From Lineus longissimus (taxonomy: Eukaryota; Nemertea; Pilidiophora; Heteronemertea; Lineidae): a stretch of 60,000 nt of DNA. The stretch spans positions 13,275,001-13,335,000 of the forward strand of contig NC_088326.1 of assembly GCF_910592395.1 (NCBI RefSeq). The letters are read 5' to 3'. How positions within the stretch are numbered: the stretch's first letter is position 1; each line of letters begins with the position of its first letter. Position numbers and translations under genes: made by a program. The notes below the pieces were generated by a model. That model saw nothing but the letters and a program-made list of their open reading frames with translations, made no database searches and was not told where the DNA came from. Of the stretch, positions 20,801 to 32,300 are shown piece after piece.

Positions 20801-23536
20801 AGAAGTGTCCATCATGGTTGAGCGGCAGGGTGGATCCAGCCCACTCCTGTCCCTTCAGTTTGGACCACCTCATCACGTTACCGCCAAGTCGGTTGTAAAG
20901 AGACACCATCAGGACATATCGTCCAGCTGGAAATATTATCAAAGGTACATTGAAAACTCTCATAGAACCTGGGGTTGATTCATACATGTCGCACGCCCAT
21001 CATCGCTTTCTGCTATCAGTTCTGGTAAGTGCTGGGTTTGTTATTGAATGTAAGTCACCGTGATCGCCCAATTCTTGTCGCAGACATCTGCAATGACCAC
21101 AACAGACAAGAGATTTTTGCCGCCCAAATCATGATCACAGGTCACAGCCAAATACATTGCGCGTTTGCAGGTTCCTTACCTGGCAGTTTGTCCTTGACAC
21201 CTCTCAGACACTTCAACTTGACCTGTATCGGCTGCGGTGTGTTCTCCCAGTCGACCTTCCACCGACGTCCCTTACTACCACCGTACTGTCCGTCTGCTAC
21301 TTGAAGATCACCGTACATCGTCTGAAATCAACAAGCTGTGTAAGAAATCTAGTGATGTCTTCTTTTTGGTTGCAACCCAGTTGAAATAGTAACATGAAAT
21401 CACTCTAGGAAGTCGCTAATCTGAGCTGACTTGAGACTAAAGCTACTGCTGACCCAGGACTATGTTAGACGTGTCAATTATAGGTTTTGACAGTTCTTTG
21501 CACTGTGTTTGTGTTTCCGTCTTGGGGAGAGTCACCAATCCCAATGGCCTAGTGGTTAAGGTGTCCACCTCATGAATGGAAGGTGGAAGATTTGAGCCTG
21601 TTAGAAGTGTTTTCGATGCGGCTGGTTTGTGACATGCTTATGGTATAAACAGTCATCTCTTGAGACATCTCGTATTAGAGAAAGCAGTTTGGAAGTAAAG
21701 AGTGTCTCATAAGCCCAATCTGCCTGGCTCTTTCTTTAGTAATAAACAAGCTTTACTCCCATCCACAATCATAACACACCGACCTTCACTTCACCCTTCC
21801 TATGCTCCAAAGCACTCAACAAGCGATTCTCCGCCCGACGGAAAGTCTTGTGCAAGTTGTCCACTAGGAGTCGCTCCCTCTGCTGGGCAAGGAACTCTCT
21901 GCGACTGAGATAGTCGCGCTTTTCTTTCATCGTCCTGGCGATGTGTTTTTTCGTCTTCTCCTCCAGGAGGACGATTTTCTCCTGTTGTCCTTTGGTGCGT
22001 TTTGCTTCTTGTTCTTGGAACAAGACATGTTCATCTCTAAGCCGTCGTTCCTCTTCCTGAAAGTAACAAAAGTGAAACCTCCCTTAGAGGACACCTTCTC
22101 TAGTAACAACAGTGAAACCTCCCTTAGAGGACACCTTCTCTAGTAACAACAGTAAAACCTCCCTTAGAGGACACCTTCTCTAGTAACAACAGTAAAACCT
22201 CCCTTAGAGGACACCTTCTCTAGTAACAACAGTAAAACCTCCCTTAGAAGACACCTTCTCTAGTAACAACAGTAAAACCTCCCTTAGAAGACACCTTCTC
22301 TAGTAACAACACTAGTTTTGGTCCCAGATTGGCTGTTCCCTTCAAATAGACCTCCCTAATCAGGACACCTCTCCATCAGCACTGGTCTGTCCCGAGGGTG
22401 TCCTTAGAAAAGAGTGGTTCTACTGTTCTAGTAGTATCAGGAACATCACGAACATGCTTAGCAAGAAGGGGACTTAGAAATGATTATTTCTGTTAGCAGA
22501 AGAAGAAGTTGGCTCAGCATCCTCTCGCATGCAGTAAGTTTGAAACCATCAAAGTAAAATTGAGCGGTCATAAACATTTCCTGAAGTTTCAAGCCATTTG
22601 GGTAAGAGAGTTGTTACAGATATGTACGAAACCACTAGATCAACAAGATGCTCGAGAAACCTTGGTAGATGCGAGTGAAAACTGTTTAGGACGCCCTGCA
22701 TCTTGTGACTAATTGTTAGATTTCAAGGAAGACAATACGAACACACTTTTTGGCTAACATCATACCTGCACTTCCTCCAAAGAAATGCTACCGATCATCA
22801 GAATGTCATCCCTGACATCGTCTTCAAAACGTTCCACATACGGGGCGATGTCAATGTCCTCCATTTCCAAACGCAACTCGGAGATTTTCTTGTAGTTGTC
22901 GACATGTTCTGGTCTTGTGAATAGTGATGGTGGCGTCCTCTTTGTGGCCAAGTCTGACTCTTCTTCGCCCTCGAGATCTTCAAGCATCTCCTCAAGATTT
23001 GGAAGGTCGCCATTTTCTGGTGGGGCTGGAGAAAATAATCTTGAAATATAGCATACAAGTACAAGGACAAGCAAGCTAAAGAGGTCAACAACGAATGGTG
23101 AAATATACCACACTGGTCCTCATCATCACATTGGCACACCACACATAGCCTGACCTGTTTTGACCAAGAGCAATGATTCCATTTCTGGACATTTTTTCCC
23201 GAGGACTTACCAAGAATTGTCAAAACAAGAAGAGGTTTCATGCAGTTGTAACTTGTATACTCATCAGAGGCTTTCAGAGAAGCAAGGTGCACTTATCCGT
23301 CTGACCAACCTGATAAGTTTAGATCATTTTAAATACCGCAACTGTTGACAGTTGTGTTACTCACAAAAATTAAGATCCCCATTCTCCGAAGTGGCATCTT
23401 CAAGATTTGTGAAAGACTTTGCAGATGGCGTAGACTCGACGGCAAATGGGACGTCCTGCTCGGACTCCTCCATGACTGTGCCAGATGACATACTGAAGAC
23501 AGATTTGGACGTACGACGTGGGTGCTTCTGATCCAT
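14832..23536 (-). CDS. 1041-residue four-pass membrane protein with C2-like region
   Basis: Seventeen coding exons: 23536-23365, 23025-22766, 22056-21784, 21321-21180, 20926-20784, 20355-20186, 19904-19773, 19592-19437, 19284-19173, 18962-18780, 18549-18410, 17909-17691, 17169-16917, 16502-16336, 15938-15743, 15564-15292, 14966-14832. All have AG acceptors and GT donors, all phases agree, and they total 3126 nt. Residues 1-144 are acidic. Residues 145-235 are a charged helix, probably coiled coil (QQRERLLVDNLHKTFRRAEN). Residues 236-480 look like a C2-type beta domain (PIQVKLKCLRGVKDKLPAGR, GWSCFPISDANFEV). Residues 521-627 are linker with an acidic SSDDEEEE run. Hydrophobic segments lie at about 666-690, 726-747, 762-784 and 817-839. 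The conserved-looking tail has LHNNGRMLDIYWRLHGAEEN, SKRAEQWRGEEGERKKVAVY and VYDYVWEEDE. No signal peptide. Family not securely named; an OFCC1-type protein came to mind but cannot be verified here. Confidence 0.93.
16578..16656 (-). mobile_element. Degenerate tRNA-derived SINE in an intron
   Basis: On the - strand an A-box-like GGTGTAGTGGCTTGTGTG is followed about 30 bases later by a B-box-like AGTTCAAACACTGG. The spacing is tRNA-like but stems are eroded. It lies in intron 13 of the 1041-residue protein gene. Confidence 0.5.
21538..21612 (+). mobile_element. tRNA-derived SINE or tRNA pseudogene in an intron
   Basis: A-box-like TGGCCTAGTGGTTAAGG, an anticodon-arm-like stem CCACCT/AGGTGG, and a weak B box GATTTGAGCC are spaced as in a tRNA. 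There is no matching acceptor stem. It lies in intron 3 of the 1041-residue protein gene, antisense to it. Confidence 0.6.
22071..22312. repeat. 40-bp tandem repeat, 6 copies, derived from a transposon end
   Basis: Exact 40-bp period: CCCTTAGA(G/A)G begins at 22081, 22121, 22161, 22201, 22241 and 22281, each followed by ACACCTTCTCTAGTAACAAC. An inverted relative occurs at about 22390-22432 (GGGTGTCCTTAGAAAAGAG then TGGTTCTACTGT). The array is therefore best read as the multiplied left terminus of a MITE whose right terminus survives. It sits in intron 2, immediately beside the acceptor of exon 3. Confidence 0.85.
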
Positions 23537-24239
23537 GGCGAAGGCAATATATTACTTCTCCGCGTAACCCCAATGTAGTTTTATTCAGGCGACTTTCAGC
23601 TGAAATAATGAACAATATCACGAGTTGGATTTGATTTGTAACTCTAACTAAAGGCAAGCACCATCACGATGCGGAACCATCCACTGAAATGAAGCCGACA
23701 TTGCCCTCTAACTTGAAATTAAAATTTTCTGAGGACTGGATCAATTTGATTGGATAAAAATTGTCGTGGATGGAACGTCATTTTTGGGCTTGCCTCTCCA
23801 ACTCAGTTGTGGAAATAACCACTTTGTTGTCGAAAAGGTCCCCCCCCCCCCCCCCGACATGCATACCAAGGAATATTGAGCTCTCCTGTCTGCTTGCCTG
23901 ACAAGGTGCATGGCATTTATTACATGCACTGAACCTACAATGCAAGGCACTGCATGCATGCAGACCTATTTTGTAACTTGGATCATGGAGACAAGAGCCT
24001 CGAAGTCGGCTAAGAGAGCTGGTAGGCCTAGGCCTACAAAGTACAAGTACAAGAAAAATTGGACAGCTATTCTGACTATTCTGTAGCACAAATTGGTCAC
24101 TAAAGTACGATTGTCAAACTTGGATTTTCTCCAAAATTAGTCCGATAGTATCACAGGAGAGTTTATTAACCAAATGACGCAAAATAAAGAAAGATAAGCC
24201 CATGGAATTGGGCGAAAAGTCCTCCAGAAAAGTGTATTT

Positions 24240-24335
24240 ACTTCGAAAGGGCACCTGTCGTCGCCATTTTGAAACAACTTCCTAGTGATGTGACGTCACC
24301 GTGACGTCACTAATTGGATAGTTGGCTCTGCGCCC
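24240..24335 (-). promoter_or_regulatory. Promoter-like block with tandem CRE sites and YY1-like motif
   Basis: Two full CRE palindromes lie nearly back to back at 24294-24312 (GTGACGTCAC twice, separated by one base), with an inverted CCAAT box (ATTGG) next to them. About 30 bases downstream on the - strand is AAAATGGCGAC, a YY1-type motif often at start sites, followed by a possible donor CAG|GTG. This is the right orientation to be the promoter and 5' non-coding exon of the 1041-residue protein gene, whose 5' UTR has a plausible acceptor near 23600. Confidence 0.55.
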
Positions 24336-24551
24336 CGACAAGTTTACCAAAATAAAATTAGTAGCTAGGCCAGAACAAAACACGCCCTGGGAGAAACTAA
24401 GAGCATATGGATATGTTAACATAAGATTTTGGCTAGTTATGTACAAAAATAGACTCTAACTTACAATTTTCTCAGACAGGGATCCATGAGTATAGGCCTC
24501 TCGATTTCGCCAAGACGGTGTGCGTGTGGGTGCATGGTGGTGGGGTGGGGT

Positions 24552-24800
24552 GGGGGGGGGGGGGGGCAATCTGGTGTCCTTAAGCAAGGCACTTAACCCT
24601 ACTTGCTTCTCTCCACCCAGGAGTAAATGGGTATCAAGCTTACCTTTGAAGTAACCTGTGATAGACCAGTATCTTCTCCAGGGAGTAATACTCCTATATT
24701 GGCTTGGGGTCGGAACTACAATGTATTTCGTGTTGGCAGTGAATGATAAAGTCAGGCCACCAGGCAGTATCAACGCACAACAGGGCTTTTTGAGCATTTT
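24552..24800. mobile_element. Dispersed-repeat fragment next to a G15 tract
   Basis: After 15 G at 24552-24566 the sequence reads AAGCAAGGCACTTAACCC, CCACCCAGGAGTAAATGGG and CCAGGGAGTAATACTCCTA. These are word patterns seen in very common retroposon-type repeats of aquatic animals. No coding capacity remains. The family name is not assigned. Confidence 0.4.
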
Positions 24801-25665
24801 ATCACACGATAGCTCACCTAAACACCCAGTGAAGTATGTCTTAAGCTATTGCTTATGACTAAATTACCACAAAGGGACCTGGGTGTTCACACTTCATTTG
24901 TAGAATAAAGAGGACCCTAGGATTTGAAATCTAAAACAAAATCCTTGGTCGGTCTTATCAGAGTAATGACACGTTAAAGTTGCTCAATTTCAAGTAGTTG
25001 GGGACCAGTTGGATTCGAGAAGAAAAACGGTAGCCGGTACAAATTCAGCGCGGTTCAGCAGTTCAATCTCCTCATGACGTTAGGAGAGCAAATCCAACGG
25101 GTGGGGCGGAAATCAAACATATTACTGACATCATCGGCGCCAACATCTATTTCTTTTGACTCTGCCAGAGTCTTTCAAATCCTGATTGACTCTGACCCTG
25201 CTGACCTCGATTTTTAAAAACTTTAAAAAAACGGCCATTTAAACGTTAAATCAACTGCAAACATAATCTTTTATATCACTGAGGTATATGGATAGGATAT
25301 GTTGAGAAAAATCTGTACAACTATCGAAATATACGATTACTTGGAACTATTTCGGACAATCACTCTGCCACCTGCGCCACCTTGTCACAATTGCTTCGCG
25401 CTCTTTTGCATATCACATATAAGAGGCGCATAAAATCTCCATTACAGTGTGAAAGCCTTGACGGTTCAGCGCTGAGAATGTTTGACTGTGGAGCGGCTGG
25501 TCACGGGTTCGACTCCCGGTGAATCTGCCGCAGTATTTTTTTTCTTCTTTCTTATCTTGTTATCAAATCATCCTTGCACAGATGTCAATTATTTTTCTAT
25601 TTTGGAAGCTACATTGGGTAAAAAATATATTAGTGTCGGATCGTGACCTTTCCAATCAAAATTAG

Positions 25666-25884
25666 TCAAAGGGTATCCTGAGTTTCAGGCTTTTTATACT
25701 CCTTCCTAAAACGGCAAGTTTTCTCAGGAACCGTTACGGCAGTGGCTTGCGTCTTTTTCATTGAAACGACCTCGCACGACCGGCGCGGGCACATATCGTC
25801 GGTGATGATGGAGAGAGCGTTAGCCGCAACATATTCATCACGGTTCCCCAGCAGTTCAATATGCTCATGACGTGACGAGACCAA
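25666..25884 (-). other. 72-codon frame conserved across satellite units (representative)
   Basis: The frame starts MVSSRHEHIELLGNRDEYVA and ends KKPETQDTL. It is open in 21 of 22 complete units; the unit at 35182 has a one-base deletion. The few differences between copies include N/T, L/P and T/I replacements as well as silent ones. There is no excess of silent changes of the kind expected for a selected protein. No domain is recognised. Uniformity is explained by satellite homogenisation; it is listed because it is intact, not because coding is likely. Confidence 0.3.
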
Positions 25885-26209
25885 ATCTCACGGGTGGGGC
25901 GGAAATCAGCCGTGTTGCTGACATCATCGGCGCCAACATCTATTTCTTTTGACTCTGCCAGAGTCTTTCAAATCCTGATTGACTCTGACCCTGCTGACCT
26001 CGATTTTTAAAAACTTTAAAAAAACGGCCATTTAAACGTTAAATCAACTGCAAACATAATCTTTTATATCACTGAGGTATATGGATAGGATATGTTGAGA
26101 AAAATCTGTACAACTATCGAAATATACGATTACTTGGAACTATTTCGGACAATCACTCTGCCACCTGCGCCACCTTGTCACAATTGCTTCGCGCTCTTTT
26201 GCATATCGC

Positions 26210-26336
26210 ATATAAGAGGCGCATAAAATCTCCATTACAGCGTGAAAGCCTTGACGGTTCAGCGCCGAGAGTGTTTGACTGTGGAGCGGCTGGTCACGGG
26301 TTCGACTCCCGGTGAATCTGCCGCAGTATTTTTTTT
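26210..26336 (+). ncRNA. Putative polymerase III unit, representative copy in the satellite
   Basis: Seen in this and every complete unit. A TATA-like CATATAAGAG lies at 26209-26218. A tRNA D-arm-like GGTTCAGCGCCGAGAGTG follows from 26256, then TTTGACTGTGGAGC. A perfect B box GGTTCGACTCC is at 26299-26309 inside a T-arm (CGGG/CCCG). Eight T at 26329-26336 are a strong polymerase III terminator. If used, the RNA would be about 90-95 nt, starting near 26241. The acceptor stem does not close and the A box is weak, so this is a SINE-type tRNA derivative and not a tRNA. In the other main variant the D-arm region reads TTGGTTCAGCGCTGAGAATG. Transcription is inferred, not shown. Confidence 0.55.
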
Positions 26337-29300
26337 CTTCTTTCTTATCTTGTTATCAAATCATCCTTGCACAAATGTCAATTATTTTTCTATTTTGGAA
26401 GCTACATTGGGTAAAAAATATATTAGTGTCGGATCGTGACCTTTCCAATCAGAATTAGTCAAAGGGTATCCTGAGTTTCAGGCTTTTTATACTCCTTCCT
26501 AAAACGGCAAGTTTTCTCAGGAACCGTTACGGCAGTGGCTTGCGTCTTTTTCATTGAAACGACCTCGCACGACCGGCGCGGGCACATATCGTCGGTGATG
26601 ATGGAGAGAGCGTTAGCCGCAACATATTCATCACGGTTCCCCAGCAGTTCAATATGCTCATGACGTGACGAGACCAAATCTCACGGGTGGGGCGGAAATC
26701 AGCCGTGTTGCTGACATCATCGGCGCCAACATCTATTTCTTTTGACTCTGCCAGAGTCTTTCAAATCCTGATTGACTCTGACCCTGCTGACCTCGATTTT
26801 TAAAAACTTTAAAAAAACGGCCATTTAAACGTTAAATCAACTGCAAACATAATCTTTTATATCACTGAGGTATATGGATAGGATATGTTGAGAAAAATCT
26901 GTACAACTATCGAAATATACGATTACTTGGAACTATTTCGGACAATCACTCTGCCACCTGCGCCACCTTGTCACAATTGCTTCGCGCTCTTTTGCATATC
27001 GCATATAAGAGGCGCATAAAATCTCCATTACAGCGTGAAAGCCTTGACGGTTCAGCGCCGAGAGTGTTTGACTGTGGAGCGGCTGGTCACGGGTTCGACT
27101 CCCGGTGAATCTGCCGCAGTATTTTTTTTCTTCTTTCTTATCTTGTTATCAAATCATCCTTGCACAAATGTCAATTATTTTTCTATTTTGGAAGCTACAT
27201 TGGGTAAAAAATATATTAGTGTCGGATCGTGACCTTTCCAATCAGAATTAGTCAAAGGGTATCCTGAGTTTCAGGCTTTTTATACTCCTTCCTAAAACGG
27301 CAAGTTTTCTCAGGAACCGTTACGGCAGTGGCTTGCGTCTTTTTCATTGAAACGACCTCGCACGACCGGCGCGGGCACATATCGTCGGTGATGATGGAGA
27401 GAGCGTTAGCCGCAACATATTCATCACGGTTCCCCAGCAGTTCAATATGCTCATGACGTGACGAGACCAAATCTCACGGGTGGGGCGGAAATCAGCCGTG
27501 TTGCTGACATCATCGGCGCCAACATCTATTTCTTTTGACTCTGCCAGAGTCTTTCAAATCCTGATTGACTCTGACCCTGCTGACCTCGATTTTTAAAAAC
27601 TTTAAAAAAACGGCCATTTAAACGTTAAATCAACTGCAAACATAATCTTTTATATCACTGAGGTATATGGATAGGATATGTTGAGAAAAATCTGTACAAC
27701 TATCGAAATATACGATTACTTGGAACTATTTCGGACAATCACTCTGCCACCTGCGCCACCTTGTCACAATTGCTTCGCGCTCTTTTGCATATCGCATATA
27801 AGAGGCGCATAAAATCTCCATTACAGCGTGAAAGCCTTGACGGTTCAGCGCCGAGAGTGTTTGACTGTGGAGCGGCTGGTCACGGGTTCGACTCCCGGTG
27901 AATCTGCCGCAGTATTTTTTTTCTTCTTTCTTATCTTGTTATCAAATCATCCTTGCACAGATGTCAATTATTTTTCTATTTTGGAAGCTACATTGGGTAA
28001 AAAATATATTAGTGTCGGATCGTGACCTTTCCAATCAGAATTAGTCAAAGGGTATCCTGAGTTTCAGGCTTTTTATACTCCTTCCTAAAACGGCAAGTTT
28101 TCTCAGGAACCGTTACGGCAGTGGCTTGCGTCTTTTTCATTGAAACGACCTCGCACGACCGGCGCGGGCACATATCGTCGGTGATGATGGAGAGAGCGGT
28201 AGCCGCAACATATTCATCACGGTTCCCTAGCAGTTCAATATGCTCATGACGTGACGAGACCAAATCTCACGGGTGGGGCGGAAATCAGCCGTGTTGCTGA
28301 CATCATCGGCGCCAACATCTATTTCTTTTGACTCTGCCAGAGTCTTTCAAATCCTGATCGACTCTGACCCTGCTGACCTCGATTTTTAAAAACTTTAAAA
28401 AAACGGCCATTTAAACGTTAAATCAACTGCAAACATAATCTTTTATATCACTGAGGTATATGGATAGGATATGTTGAGAAAAATCTGTACAACTATCGAA
28501 ATATACGATTACTTGGAACTATTTCGGACAATCACTCTGCCACCTGCGCCACCTTGTCACAATTGCTTCGCGCTCTTTTGCATATCGCATATAAGAGGCG
28601 CATAAAATCTCCATTACAGCGTGAAAGCCTTGTTGGTTCAGCGCTGAGAATGTTTGACTGTGGAGCGGCTGGTCACGGGTTCGACTCCCGGTGAATCTGC
28701 CGCAGTATTTTTTTTCTTCTTTCTTATCTTGTTATCAAATCATCCTTGCACAGATGTCAATTATTTTTCTATTTTGGAAGCTACATTGGGTAAAAAATAT
28801 ATTAGTGTCGGATCGTGACCTTTCCAATCAAAATTAGTCAAAGGGTATCCTGAGTTTCAGGCTTTTTATACTCCTTCCTAAAACGGCAAATTTTCTCAGG
28901 AACCGTTACGGCAGTGGCTTGCGTCTTTTTCATTGAAACGACCTCGCACGACCGGCGCGGGCACATATCGTCGGTGATGATGGAGAGAGCGGTAGCCGCA
29001 ACATATTCATCACGGTTCCCTGGCAGTTCAATATGCTCATGACGTGACGAGACCAAATCTCACGGGTGGGGCGGAAATCAGCCGTGTTGCTGACATCATC
29101 GGCGCCAACATCTATTTCTTTTGACTCTGCCAGAGTCTTTCAAATCCTGATTGACTCTGACCCTGCTGACCTCGATTTTTAAAAACTTAAAAAAAACGGC
29201 CATTTAAACGTTAAATCAACTGCAAACATAATCTTTTATATCACTGAGGTATATGGATAGGATATGTTGAGAAAAATCTGTACAACTATCGAAATATACG

Positions 29301-32300
29301 ATTACTTGGAACTATTTCGGACAATCACTCTGCCACCTGCGCCACCTTGTCACAATTGCTTCGCGCTCTTTTGCATATCGCATATAAGAGGCGCATAAAA
29401 TCTCCATTACAGCGTGAAAGCCTTGTTGGTTCAGCGCTGAGAATGTTTGACTGTGGAGCGGCTGGTCACGGGTTCGACTCCCTGTGAATCTGCCGCAGTA
29501 TTTTTTTTCTTCTTTCTTATCTTGTTATCAAATCATCCTTGCACAGATGTCAATTATTTTTCTATTTTGGAAGCTACATTGGGTAAAAAATATATTAGTG
29601 TCGGATCGTGACCTTTCCAATCAAAATTAGTCAAAGGGTATCCTGAGTTTCAGGCTTTTTATACTCCTTCCTAAAACGGCAAATTTTCTCAGGAACCGTT
29701 ACGGCAGTGGCTTGCGTCTTTTTCATTGAAACGACCTCGCACGACCGGCGCGGGCACATATCGTCGGTGATGATGGAGAGAGCGGTAGCCGCAACATATT
29801 CATCACGGTTCCCTGGCAGTTCAATATGCTCATGACGTGACGAGACCAAATCTCACGGGTGGGGCGGAAATCAGCCGTGTTGCTGACATCATCGGCGCCA
29901 ACATCTATTTCTTTTGACTCTGCCAGAGTCTTTCAAATCCTGATTGACTCTGACCCTGCTGACCTCGATTTTTAAAAACTTAAAAAAAACGGCCATTTAA
30001 ACGTTAAATCAACTGCAAACATAATCTTTTATATCACTGAGGTATATGGATAGGATATGTTGAGAAAAATCTGTACAACTATCGAAATATACGATTACTT
30101 GGAACTATTTCGGACAATCACTCTGCCACCTGCGCCACCTTGTCACAATTGCTTCGCGCTCTTTTGCATATCGCATATAAGAGGCGCATAAAATCTCCAT
30201 TACAGCGTGAAAGCCTTGTTGGTTCAGCGCTGAGAATGTTTGACTGTGGAGCGGCTGGTCACGGGTTCGACTCCCTGTGAATCTGCCGCAGTATTTTTTT
30301 TCTTCTTTCTTATCTTGTTATCAAATCATCCTTGCACAGATGTCAATTATTTTTCTATTTTGGAAGCTACATTGGGTAAAAAATATATTAGTGTCGGATC
30401 GTGACCTTTCCAATCAAAATTAGTCAAAGGGTATCCTGAGTTTCAGGCTTTTTATACTCCTTCCTAAAACGGCAAGTTTTCTCAGGAACCGTTACGGCAG
30501 TGGCTTGCGTCTTTTTCATTGAAACGACCTCGCACGACCGGCGCGGGCACATATCGTCGGTGATGATGGAGAGAGCGGTAGCCGCAACATATTCATCACG
30601 GTTCCCTAGCAGTTCAATATGCTCATGACGTGACGAGACCAAATCTCACGGGTGGGGCGGAAATCAGCCGTGTTGCTGACATCATCGGCGCCAACATCTA
30701 TTTCTTTTGACTCTGCCAGAGTCTTTCAAATCCTGATTGACTCTGACCCTGCTGACCTCGATTTTTAAAAACTTTAAAAAAACGGCCATTTAAACGTTAA
30801 ATCAACTGCAAACATAATCTTTTATATCACTGAGGTATATGGATAGGATATGTTGAGAAAAATCTGTACAACTATCGAAATATACGATTACTTGGAACTA
30901 TTTCGGACAATCACTCTGCCACCTGCGCCACCTTGTCACAATTGCTTCGCGCTCTTTTGCATATCGCATATAAGAGGCGCATAAAATCTCCATTACAGCG
31001 TGAAAACCTTGACGGTTCAGCGCCGAGAGTGTTTGACTGTGGAGCGGCTGGTCACGGGTTCGACTCCCGGTGAATCTGCCGCAGTATTTTTTTTCTTCTT
31101 TCTTATCTTGTTATCAAATCATCCTTGCACAGATGTCAATTATTTTTCTATTTTGGAAGCTACATTGGGTAAAAAATATATTAGTGTCGGATCGTGACCT
31201 TTCCAATCAGAATTAGTCAAAGGGTATCCTGAGTTTCAGGCTTTTTATACTCCTTCCTAAAACGGCAAGTTTTCTCAGGAACCGTTACGGCAGTGGCTTG
31301 CGTCTTTTTCATTGAAACGACCTCGCACGACCGGCGCGGGCACATATCGTCGGTGATGATGGAGAGAGCGGTAGCCGCAACATATTCATCACGGTTCCCT
31401 AGCAGTTCAATATGCTCATGACGTGACGAGACCAAATCTCACGGGTGGGGCGGAAATCAGCCGTGTTGCTGACATCATCGGCGCCAACATCTATTTCTTT
31501 TGACTCTGCCAGAGTCTTTCAAATCCTGATTGACTCTGACCCTGCTGACCTCGATTTTTAAAAACTTTAAAAAAACGGCCATTTAAACGTTGAATCAACT
31601 GCAAACATAATATTTTATATCACTGAGGTATATGGATAGGATATGTTGAGAAAAATCTGTACAACTATCGAAATATACGATTACTCGGAACTATTTCGGA
31701 CAATCACTCTGCCACCTGCGCCACCTTGTCACAATTGCTTCGCGCTCTTTTGCATATCGCATATAAGAGGCGCATAAAATCTCCATTACAGCGTGAAAGC
31801 CTTGTTGGTTCAGCGCTGAGAATGTTTGACTGTGGAGCGGCTGGTCACGGGTTCGACTCCCGGTGAATCTGCCGCGGTATTTTTTTTCTTCTTTCTTATC
31901 TTGTTATCAAATCATCCTTGCACAGATGTCAATTATTTTTCTATTTTGGAAGCTACATTGGGTAAAAAATATATTAGTGTCGGATCGTGACCTTTCCAAT
32001 CAAAATTAGTCAAAGGGTATCCTGAGTTTCAGGCTTTTTATACTCCTTCCTAAAACGGCATGTTTTCTCAGGAACCGTTACGGCAGTGGCTTGCGTCTTT
32101 TTCATTGAAACGACCTCGCACGACCGGCGCGGGCACATATCGTCGGTGATGATGGAGAGAGCGGTAGCCGCAACATATTCATCACGGTTCCCTAGCAGTT
32201 CAATATGCTCATGACGTGACGAGACCAAATCTCACGGGTGGGGCGGAAATCAGCCGTGTTGCTGACATCATCGGCGCCAACATCTATTTCTTTTGACTCT

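Noticed and set aside
22760-23292. 164-codon - strand frame over exon 2 of the membrane protein
   Set aside because: Out of frame with the phase-consistent exon 23025-22766 and with an unlike composition.
14832-23536. Identification of the 1041-residue protein as meckelin/TMEM67
   Set aside because: Length and C-terminal membrane helices are superficially similar, but there is no signal peptide, no Cys-rich N-terminal region and the tail sequence differs.
26242-26439. 65-codon + frame in satellite units starting MKALTVQRRECLTVERL
   Set aside because: It is a read-through of the tRNA-like module and its T run (a stretch of F residues) and is opened or closed by the ATG-forming variant; a by-product of the RNA-type element.
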